From a bacterium (GTDB taxonomy: Bacteria; Cyanobacteriota; Vampirovibrionia; Gastranaerophilales; Gastranaerophilaceae): DNA of 64,000 nucleotides. The DNA is taken from positions 1-64,000 of the forward strand of contig JAGBXP010000048.1 in the NCBI GenBank assembly GCA_017629215.1, in the 5' to 3' direction. Made by a program: the position numbers and the translations under genes. Under the pieces are notes generated by a model. That model saw only the letters and a list, made by a program, of their open reading frames with translations. It was not told where the DNA came from and made no database searches. How positions within the stretch are numbered: the stretch's first letter is position 1; each line of letters opens with the position of its first letter. Shown here one piece after another: positions 57,703 to 64,000 of the stretch.

Positions 57703-57721
57703 CGGAGCTTAAAGCTCCGTT
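57701..57721. terminator. bidirectional terminator between the small ORF and the S1 gene
   Basis: A perfect nine-base stem (AACGGAGCT and AGCTCCGTT) around TAA lies between the plus-strand small ORF and the minus-strand S1 gene. Both sides are T-rich (TTATTTATTT) rather than a full T-run. Confidence 0.75.
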
Positions 57722-57727
57722 ATTTAT

Positions 57728-58786
57728 TTATACTTCATCAGTTGGCAAACCTAATGATATCCTCTTATCTTTCGGATTAAACTTAATTATTTTAGTATCT
57801 ATCTTATCGCCAACCTTAACAATAATGTTTTTAGCATTTTGTAATTCCGATAACGCAGATTGAGGAAGTAACGCCTCAACGCCAGGTAAAACTTCTATAA
57901 ATGCTCCAAAAGGTTTAATTCGAGTTATCACACCTTCTTTGACATCACCTTCTTTTAATTCTTCTTCTGCCTTAATCCAAGGATCAGGTTCAGTGTTTTT
58001 AAGACTCAAACTAATTCTTTGTTTCGAATGATCAATATCAATAATTTCAACATTTATTTCTTGACCAACTTTTAATAAATCTGTTGGATGCTCAACCCAT
58101 TTCCAAGAAATTTGAGAAAGTGGTAACAAGCAATCTACACCACCAATGTTAACAAAAGCGCCAAAATCTGTAATCCTAACAACTTCACCTTTTACAACTT
58201 GACCGACTTCAATTTGTGCAAAAACATTCTTGCGAGTCTCAGCCATGCTTGTTTCATAAACTTTTTTATTCGAAAGGATTAAATTACTTTGACTCTTATC
58301 TAAGCTCAAAATCTTAACGTCAACCTTATCACCTGCTACACAACCTGCATCCTTTGCACACAATTGTCCTTGAGGAATAAAGCCTTGTACACCTGAAACA
58401 TCAACTATTAATCCACCTTTAACAACTTGTGTAACAACTACAGCGATTGTCTCATCAGCTTCCTTGACTTTAACAAGTTCAGCCCAAGTATGAGCGAGAT
58501 GCACCTTCTTATATGATAAATTAAATTTACCATTTTCATCACAATCATTTGTTATCAGAAACTCATATTCTGTATTCTTTTCTAACACCTCTTCAACTTT
58601 TACTTTCCTATCAGATGAGACTTCATAACTTGGTACAAATGCTGTATTTTTTGAACCTATATCAACAATTGCACCATCTGATTCATAAGCACAAACAACA
58701 CCTTTAACGATATCGCCACGCTTAAAATTGTAATCATACTTCCCTAAGAGAGCCTCAAAATCCTCATTACTAAACTTCTCTACCAT
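57728..58786 (-). CDS. S1 RNA-binding domain protein (ribosomal S1-like)
   Basis: A 352-residue protein of four S1 domains in tandem (about 15-80, 95-165, 185-255 and 270-345), each with the G-x-V-x-x-I pattern (EVVRITDFGAFVNIGGVDCLL, GVITRIKPFGAFIEVLPGVEALL). This is the cyanobacterial/Firmicute-like short RpsA arrangement rather than the six-domain proteobacterial form. It may be ribosomal S1 or a translation/RNA-decay factor. The start is ATG 58786, after AAAGGAG, not the TTG at 58807. Confidence 0.88.
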   Translation of the reverse strand: MVEKFSNEDFEALLGKYDYNFKRGDIVKGVVCAYESDGAIVDIGSKNTAFVPSYEVSSDRKVKVEEVLEKNTEYEFLITNDCDENGKFNLSYKKVHLAHTWAELVKVKEADETIAVVVTQVVKGGLIVDVSGVQGFIPQGQLCAKDAGCVAGDKVDVKILSLDKSQSNLILSNKKVYETSMAETRKNVFAQIEVGQVVKGEVVRITDFGAFVNIGGVDCLLPLSQISWKWVEHPTDLLKVGQEINVEIIDIDHSKQRISLSLKNTEPDPWIKAEEELKEGDVKEGVITRIKPFGAFIEVLPGVEALLPQSALSELQNAKNIIVKVGDKIDTKIIKFNPKDKRISLGLPTDEV

Positions 58787-58928
58787 TAGGTATTCTCCTT
58801 TTTCCAAATAAACACGCGAATATTATAACACATTTATTCTCAGAAGGCAATAAGCATAAGGAAAGATATCTAACTTGACAGGTTAAAGCACTATCACTTA
58901 GAATATTATTTTAGAAAGCGGGTGAACT

Positions 58929-59369
58929 ATGAAAAAAATAAAAATTCTTTTTGTAATAATCTTAGCTATCGCTTTGGCGCTATTATTTTCATTGATTGTT
59001 ACAAATATTAAACCTTTAAATAAAAACACCACCGTTAAAGAACAAAGCTATATTGAATTAGAAGAACATACTGATAAACCTCTTGAAAGCTCAGATATTG
59101 ATAATACAGAACAAACTCAAGAGAAACAAACATTTTCTGATACATCAAAAGTTTTAGAAGATATAACAGACAATGAAATTCAAAAAGAATTTTCTAATCC
59201 TATTCAAGAAGATATAAAAAAATCAAGCCAACCAAATACTCAATTTGAAGTCGGCATTCTCGAAGATTTAGATACCAACAGCATCGTAATCACCAAAGAA
59301 TTCAAATCAGCATCTCCTAGCAAATATTCTTTTGAAGGCTATGGTATTCAAAAAGCTCCTACTGAGTAA
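58929..59369 (+). CDS. single-pass membrane protein with acidic polar tail
   Basis: A 146-residue protein with one N-terminal membrane helix (KIKILFVIILAIALALLFSLIV) and a long polar, acidic, disordered tail with many Glu, Asp and Thr. It has no recognised domain. GGGTGA lies just before the ATG. It overlaps the truB stop tail to tail by 11 bases. The function is unknown. Confidence 0.5.
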   Translation: MKKIKILFVIILAIALALLFSLIVTNIKPLNKNTTVKEQSYIELEEHTDKPLESSDIDNTEQTQEKQTFSDTSKVLEDITDNEIQKEFSNPIQEDIKKSSQPNTQFEVGILEDLDTNSIVITKEFKSASPSKYSFEGYGIQKAPTE

Positions 59370-60213
59370 AAACCTTTAAAACTTTTGCTTTTGCATTTAC
59401 AACTTGTGATATAGCAACAATAATATTATTCTGTGTTAAAACAGTTAATCCATTAGGTGCAACAATATTAATGCTCATTCCATGTAAAACTTTTTCTTTT
59501 TCTTTTTCATTTAACTCGTAATTTGGATAATCTAAATATTCAAGAGGGTAAATTAGATTTTTTTCTACCTGTTCTTTAGTTTCTAATGCTTCCAAATTTA
59601 TAGCTTTATTTACCTCAAATTTACCAGCTTTTATTCGGACAAGCTTGATTAAATGTCCGTAACAGCCTAATGCTTCGCCTAAATCGTTTGCAATCGAGCG
59701 AATATAAGTTCCTTTAGAGCATTCGATGTGTAGTTCAAGAGTTTGTTTTTCTTCATCGAAATGGACAACCTCAAGTTTGTATATATTTACCCTACGAGGT
59801 TCAATTTTAACTTCTTCACCTTTACGAGCATATTCATAGAGCTTTTTGCCATTAACTTTTATCGCTGAATAAATCGGTGGGAGCTGTTCTATTTCTCCAC
59901 GAAAATCTTGTAGAACTTGTTCAATTTCTTCAAGTGATACTTTTTTATCTGAAAAATTTACCCCTTCGCCTTCTGTATCGTAAGTTGTAGTAGATTTTCC
60001 AAGTTGTACTGTTCCAACATAAGCTTTGTCGTCATCAAGATATTCTATCAGGCGCGTAGCTTTTCCAATGCAGATTGGCAAAACTCCTTCTGCGAATGGA
60101 TCAAGTGTACCAGTATGTCCAATTTGTTTGATTTTTGTTATGCGTCTTAAAATCGCAACAACATCGTGTGATGTTTTGCCTTGAGGTTTGTATATGTTTA
60201 AGAAGCCAAACAT
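59359..60213 (-). CDS. truB: tRNA pseudouridine-55 synthase TruB
   Basis: Makes pseudouridine at position 55 of tRNA T-loops. The catalytic Asp lies in HTGTLDPFAEGVLP near residue 40, and YKPQGKTSHDVV, RLIEYLDDDKAY and CSKGTYIRSIANDLG are family motifs. It has a C-terminal PUA-like segment. The length is 284. It begins at the last base of rbfA, so the two are one operon. Confidence 0.97.
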   Translation of the reverse strand: MFGFLNIYKPQGKTSHDVVAILRRITKIKQIGHTGTLDPFAEGVLPICIGKATRLIEYLDDDKAYVGTVQLGKSTTTYDTEGEGVNFSDKKVSLEEIEQVLQDFRGEIEQLPPIYSAIKVNGKKLYEYARKGEEVKIEPRRVNIYKLEVVHFDEEKQTLELHIECSKGTYIRSIANDLGEALGCYGHLIKLVRIKAGKFEVNKAINLEALETKEQVEKNLIYPLEYLDYPNYELNEKEKEKVLHGMSINIVAPNGLTVLTQNNIIVAISQVVNAKAKVLKVFTQ

Positions 60214-60560
60214 TATTTAATTTCGCCTTTTGAAATCTTTTCGATTAAATCAAGAACTCTTGAGCCTTGTTCTAAGCCATCGCTAAATACGAATTTTAGC
60301 TCAGGAGTTACTCTTAAACGAATTCTTTTACCAACTTCATAGCGAATTCTGCCAGTATTTTTTTCAATAACTTCTTTATCTTTTTCAATTTGATCAGGAG
60401 AACCAAGTACGCTATATATAACTTTTGCAAAAGAGTTATCGTGTGATACTTCCACATCAACAATTGATACAACACCTTCTAGCCCACGAATTTCACGATG
60501 AATAATTTCTGAAATATCGCGCATTAATTCTTTTCTTACTCTTTCATTACGTAATGACAT
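60213..60560 (-). CDS. rbfA: ribosome-binding factor A
   Basis: A small KH-fold protein needed for 16S rRNA maturation and 30S assembly. At 115 residues it has the family pattern: RVRKELMRDISEIIHREIR, VSIVDVEVSHDNSFAKVIYS and a C-terminal LRVTPELKFVFSDGLEQGSRV. AAAGGAG precedes its ATG. truB follows with one shared base. Confidence 0.96.
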   Translation of the reverse strand: MSLRNERVRKELMRDISEIIHREIRGLEGVVSIVDVEVSHDNSFAKVIYSVLGSPDQIEKDKEVIEKNTGRIRYEVGKRIRLRVTPELKFVFSDGLEQGSRVLDLIEKISKGEIK

Positions 60561-60647
60561 TGTATTCTCCTTTTTAGCTGTTCATTAAAATATTATAGCA
60601 TAAGAAACTTTATTTTTGGTAGAATAATAATATAAGCGAGGAAAATT

Positions 60648-63626
60648 ATGAACTGTTTTTTTAGAGATCAACACGAAGCCTTATACAATGCAACAAAGCC
60701 TTATCAATATGTTGGTGGAGAATTTTTATCCAAAAATAAAGATTTTGATAGCGCAAAAGTAAGATTTGCCTTTGTTTTTCCTGATAAATACGAAATTGGT
60801 ATAAGCAATCTTGGCGTACGTATAATTTATGATAGGGTTAATGCTCAAGAGGGTATGATGGCTGATCGTGCCTATGCACCTGAGCCTGATTTTAAGCCTG
60901 AGTTTTTGTATGGGGTTGAATCTAAAAGAGCATTAAAAGATTTTGACGGAATTGGTTTTTCGCTTCAGTATGAATTATCTTATCCAACTGTTTTAAAAAT
61001 GCTTGAGATGTCAGGTATTTCAGTTCGTAACGATGAAAGAAAAGATGATGAACCAATAGTCTTTGCTGGTGGACCTTGTGCGTTTAATCCACTACCATTA
61101 AGTGATTTTATCGATGTTTTTTGTATCGGTGATGGCGAAGAAATGATGGTCGAAGTCTGCGAAGTCTTAGAACGCACAAGGGGTAAAGGTAGGGCAGAGC
61201 GAATACAAGAGCTTAGTAAAATAGAAGGATGCTGGAGTAAAGGGGTAAGTCAATATTCCCTCGCCCCTTGTGGGAGAGGGATAAAGGGTGAGGGGTTTAA
61301 AAAGGCTACTCATTATTATTCTCAAAAGACTTTAGAATATTCAAAAGAATTACGAAAGAATATGACAGATGCTGAAAATATTCTTTGGTATTATTTAAGA
61401 AATCGTCAATTAAATAATTTAAAGTTTAGGCGGCAAGAAGCTATTGAAAATTATATAGTTGATTTTGTATGTTATGAGAAAAAAATTGTATTAGAGTTAG
61501 ATGGAAGTCAACATCTTGAGGAAAAACATTTTAAATACGATAAAGTTAGAGAGGATTTTTTATTAAAAGCTGGTTTTAAGGTTTTAAGAATTTACAATAC
61601 GGAAATCTTTAATAATATTGAAGGTGTTATTGAATATATTTTGCAAAATATGGATAACAACCCCTCACCCCAACCCTCTCCCACAAGGGGCGAGGGAGTA
61701 TTTATGGTCAACAAACGCTTATCACCTCTAATAAATGAATATGCTTCAACATCTTATCCGATACCTTTTTCAAGCTCTGTTCACGATAGAGCGATTGTGG
61801 AAATTCGCCGTGGGTGCGGGAGAATGTGCCGTTTCTGTCAGCCAGGACATGTTACTTTGCCAATTCGAGAACGTGAAGCAGAGGATATTATCAAGATTAC
61901 GAAAGAGCTTGTAAATAACACAGGTTATGATGAATATTCTTTACTTTCGCTTTCTTCAAACGATTATAAAAACATAAACGAAGTAATAAAAGAACTTGCT
62001 GTTGATTTTAATAAACGCAAGGTTTCAGTATCACTTCCTAGCCAAAGAATTGATGGATTTAATCTTGAACTAGCTAACTTAATGCAATCTGTTCGTAAAT
62101 CAACAATGACGCTTGCGCCAGAAGCTGGCAGCCAAAGATTGAGAAATGTAATAAAGAAAAACATTTCAGAAGAACAAATTATAAATGCTGCTCTAACTTT
62201 GTATGAAAACGGCTGGTCAAAATTAAAATTCTATTTCATCTGTGGACTTCCGACTGAAACATTGGAAGATATGGATGAAATGGCAGAACTTCTTAATAAA
62301 ATTAAATATCGTGCTAAGCTTATGAAGCGTGAAAGAGGTTTAACCCATGGCTTTGAAATAACTTGTACGCTTTCAATATTTGTTCCAAAACCTTTTACAC
62401 CATTCCAATGGTGTCCTCAAATGGATTTGGATGAAGTAACTGCTCATATTATGTATTTGAAAGAAAAAACAAAACATATTAAAGGCCTGAAAATTAATTA
62501 TCATGAAAAATTTGTATCACAAATTGAAGCTGTACTTACTCGAGGTGATGCAGAACTTTGCAAATATATTGAAGCTCTTTACAAAAAAGGTTGTTATCTT
62601 GATTCTTGGGGTGAACATTTTGATAAGGATGTTTGGAAACAAACTGCTGAAGAATGCGGACTTTCACTAGAAGAATTAGCAAAAAAAGAATACTTACTTG
62701 AAGATACCCTTCCTTGGGATTTTATTAATGTTGGACTTGATAAATCTTGGTTACAAAACGAGTATAAACTAGCTCTTGAACAGCCGACTGAATATAATCA
62801 TCAGCCAACTTGCGAGAACAAATGTATTAATTGTGGAGTTTGTAAAAATTTAAAAACTCACAAAGTTTTAGCAAAACCTTATACAGCTTCAGCAGAAGCT
62901 CAAGAAGTTTTGAATATCGAACCTATTGATGTTACAAGAGTACATCCAGATAAAGATATTCCAGTTTATAGATATCGCTTAAAGATTACTAAAAAAGGCT
63001 TGCTGAAATATTTTTCACATCTTGATTGGCAAAACACTTTCCATAAAGTACTTGCAAGGACAGGGCTAAGAATGGCTTATACCCTAGGTTTTAACCCAAC
63101 CATGAAAGTTTCAATGGGTATTGCATTACCACTTTTTGCTGAGTCAGAAGGAGAATTAGTGGATATTGAAATCCTTGATAATTTATCACCAGAAAAGGTT
63201 ATGGAAATTATAAATCCAAAACTCCCTAATGGCGCAAAAGTTTTAGAAGCTCAAAAAGTGGAACGCTACGCAACTGCAGTTGATATCTGCGCACACTGGG
63301 CCGAATATAAAATCATCCCTTATACTAAAGCTGGAAAAGAAGTTGATTTTGAAGAATTTAAAACCCAAGTTGAAAAAGTCTTGGCTATGAATGAAATTCT
63401 AATTACAAAAAAAACTAAAAAGAAACAAGATAAAATTGTTGATTTTAAACACTCAATCGGTGCATATAAATTTAATGATAACGCTTTGTTCATCCATCTC
63501 AAAGTCGGTCAAGGTTCTGAAATACCAGCCCTTAGAGCCGATGATTTAATGAAAGTTATCAACCCGTCTAAAATATATGAAATCACTAGAATAAAATTCT
63601 TAGACGAAAAATTAAATACAATGTGA
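60648..63626 (+). CDS. radical SAM protein (TIGR03960-like) fused to DUF2344, interrupted in frame by a DUF559 element
   Basis: The N-terminal third has a B12-binding-like fold (VRFAFVFPDKYEIGISNLGVRI). The radical SAM cluster C-x3-C-x2-C lies at residues 390, 394 and 397 (RRGCGRMCRFC). After the TIM-barrel region a cysteine cluster (CENKCINCGVC) and a DUF2344 domain (YRLKITKKGLLKYFSHLDWQ) follow. Residues 204-350 are foreign: a DUF559 endonuclease domain flanked by GC-rich inverted repeats. Without them the protein would be 845 residues with the radical SAM cysteines at 243, 247 and 250, a normal spacing for the family. The reading frame stays open through the insert. GAGGA precedes the ATG. 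Confidence 0.9.
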   Translation: MNCFFRDQHEALYNATKPYQYVGGEFLSKNKDFDSAKVRFAFVFPDKYEIGISNLGVRIIYDRVNAQEGMMADRAYAPEPDFKPEFLYGVESKRALKDFDGIGFSLQYELSYPTVLKMLEMSGISVRNDERKDDEPIVFAGGPCAFNPLPLSDFIDVFCIGDGEEMMVEVCEVLERTRGKGRAERIQELSKIEGCWSKGVSQYSLAPCGRGIKGEGFKKATHYYSQKTLEYSKELRKNMTDAENILWYYLRNRQLNNLKFRRQEAIENYIVDFVCYEKKIVLELDGSQHLEEKHFKYDKVREDFLLKAGFKVLRIYNTEIFNNIEGVIEYILQNMDNNPSPQPSPTRGEGVFMVNKRLSPLINEYASTSYPIPFSSSVHDRAIVEIRRGCGRMCRFCQPGHVTLPIREREAEDIIKITKELVNNTGYDEYSLLSLSSNDYKNINEVIKELAVDFNKRKVSVSLPSQRIDGFNLELANLMQSVRKSTMTLAPEAGSQRLRNVIKKNISEEQIINAALTLYENGWSKLKFYFICGLPTETLEDMDEMAELLNKIKYRAKLMKRERGLTHGFEITCTLSIFVPKPFTPFQWCPQMDLDEVTAHIMYLKEKTKHIKGLKINYHEKFVSQIEAVLTRGDAELCKYIEALYKKGCYLDSWGEHFDKDVWKQTAEECGLSLEELAKKEYLLEDTLPWDFINVGLDKSWLQNEYKLALEQPTEYNHQPTCENKCINCGVCKNLKTHKVLAKPYTASAEAQEVLNIEPIDVTRVHPDKDIPVYRYRLKITKKGLLKYFSHLDWQNTFHKVLARTGLRMAYTLGFNPTMKVSMGIALPLFAESEGELVDIEILDNLSPEKVMEIINPKLPNGAKVLEAQKVERYATAVDICAHWAEYKIIPYTKAGKEVDFEEFKTQVEKVLAMNEILITKKTKKKQDKIVDFKHSIGAYKFNDNALFIHLKVGQGSEIPALRADDLMKVINPSKIYEITRIKFLDEKLNTM
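61257..61297 (+). repeat. left terminal inverted repeat of the DUF559 element
   Basis: The first 24 bases (TCCCTCGCCCC through GAGAGGG) match the reverse complement of 61674-61697 perfectly. After five unmatched bases, GGGTGAGGGGTT matches the reverse complement of 61659-61670. The repeat also folds on itself (CCCTC with GAGGG), a REP-like hairpin. Confidence 0.9.
61659..61697 (+). repeat. right terminal inverted repeat of the DUF559 element
   Basis: Reverse-complement partner of the left repeat: a 12-base block (AACCCCTCACCC), three unmatched bases, then 24 perfectly matched bases ending GGGCGAGGGA. It is GC-rich in an AT-rich gene. Confidence 0.9.
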
Positions 63627-63737
63627 TATAATACAATATATAATTTTGTGATATAATAAAAAAAAATTGTTTTAACAATATAGCAAAAAAAATTTTTAGG
63701 GATTTTATAATTATTATAATATTCAAAGGAGTCTATC

Positions 63738-64000
63738 ATGCAATTATTTGGCATATCCAACAACAATCCAATTGGACTACAGTTTAAAGCTAGGTTTTCA
63801 CAAAAAGATATTACAACTCTTATGAAATCAGCAGAAGAGTTAGCTCTAGCTAAACAAGAAAAGGCTAACAAGTTTAAAAAATGGTTCACAGGAACAATGC
63901 CAGAGAAAACTGAAATAGATGCAAAAACAATGTATGGGCAATTAAATGCCATTCTTGACTACATTGATACACTAAAAGGTCAATTAATATTATTAGTGGA
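63738..64000 (+). CDS. F-K-A-motif hypothetical protein (partial, runs off the window)
   Basis: An ORF with an AAAGGAG site seven bases before its ATG that continues beyond the window end, so the length is unknown. The first visible residues include NPIGLQFKARFSQ (residues 10-22), the motif family of this window, followed by a helical, Lys-rich stretch. No signal peptide is seen. A long minus-strand frame over this region is less credible because it lacks a ribosome site and overlaps this one. Confidence 0.65.
   Translation, partial: MQLFGISNNNPIGLQFKARFSQKDITTLMKSAEELALAKQEKANKFKKWFTGTMPEKTEIDAKTMYGQLNAILDYIDTLKGQLILLV

Larger units (their letters stand above)
61257..61697 (+). mobile_element. 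in-frame DUF559 endonuclease element with terminal inverted repeats
   Basis: The element is 441 bases, exactly 147 codons, and both ends fall on codon boundaries of the host frame. Its GC-rich ends are near-perfect inverted repeats of about 39-41 bases, whereas the middle is AT-rich like the genome. The middle encodes a complete DUF559 (Vsr-like, PD-(D/E)XK-type) domain: LRKNMTDAENILWYYLRN, FRRQEAIENYIVDFVC (Asp272), LELDGSQH (Glu283, Asp285, His289) and KVLRIYNTEIF. The translated repeats read LAPCGRG-IKGEG on the left and NPSPQPSPTRGEG on the right. No transposase is encoded. An obvious target duplication is absent. Confidence 0.85.

Noticed and set aside
61257-61697. The DUF559 insert might be an intein
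   Set aside because: It has no intein splice signatures: no Cys or Ser nucleophile with the usual block A context, and the C-terminal end (TRGEG then Val) lacks the HN-plus-nucleophile pattern. The inverted repeats argue for a DNA element.

Overview
The window is AT-rich, gene-dense DNA from a flagellated bacterium with a Gram-negative-type envelope. It carries an outer-membrane porin, OmpA-like and MotB proteins, a soluble lytic transglycosylase, a FliA-type sigma factor, HEAT repeats of the phycobilisome-lyase type and no photosynthesis genes. Several hypothetical proteins carry a short F-K-S/F-K-A motif near the N-terminus. Together these best suggest a non-photosynthetic cyanobacterial relative (Melainabacteria/Vampirovibrionia, Gastranaerophilales-like). 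This placement is inference; there is no 16S gene in the window.

Layout. 1-4.6 kb: small secreted protein, beta-lactamase-fold serine hydrolase, HEAT protein, PAS-GAF histidine kinase. 4.65-7.3 kb: OmpA-like gene, fliL, fliM, fliN. 7.4-14.9 kb: yidC, a small ORF, queA, map, a FliA-type sigma factor, ruvB, a YibE/F protein and a secreted protein. 15-25.5 kb: FKS-motif proteins, motA-motB, a LysM protein, radA and a possible cysteine peptidase. 25.5-37.8 kb: metG, tgt, a TrmB-like regulator, a Maf-like DUF115 protein, two paralogous secreted proteins, a GGDEF/HD-GYP protein, a degenerate kinase and folP. 37.8-38.1 kb: a strong 177-nt structured RNA gene, 6S-like, with its own promoter and U-run. 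38.1-43.5 kb: EF-hand/zinc-peptidase protein, porin, sugar nucleotidyltransferase and matrixin-like peptidase. 43.5-58.8 kb: purB, smpB, ruvC, lysC, purA, an NfnA-like flavoprotein subunit, prfB, tmk, a lytic transglycosylase and an S1-domain protein. 58.9-64 kb: truB, rbfA, a radical SAM protein and a partial FKA-motif gene.

The most striking object is in the radical SAM gene at 60648-63626. A 441-bp element with long GC-rich terminal inverted repeats, encoding a complete DUF559 (Vsr-like) endonuclease domain, sits inside the coding sequence. It is exactly 147 codons long, has no stop codon, and leaves both host halves in frame. It looks like a nuclease-bearing mobile element that is translated as part of its host protein.

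A second theme is gene starts. At least seven genes (the histidine kinase, ruvB, tgt, trmB-like, folP, smpB, ruvC) have a TANNNT hexamer exactly six bases before the ATG and no Shine-Dalgarno. This predicts leaderless transcripts. purB and one secreted-protein gene nearly fit. The RNA gene uses the same spacing from its -10 box to its predicted first base. Other genes have ordinary AAGGAG-type sites, so two initiation modes appear to coexist.

Motility genes are split: motA-motB (minus strand), fliL-fliM-fliN (plus strand), the sigma factor alone, and a Maf-like protein elsewhere. FliM lacks the usual N-terminal CheY-binding motif.
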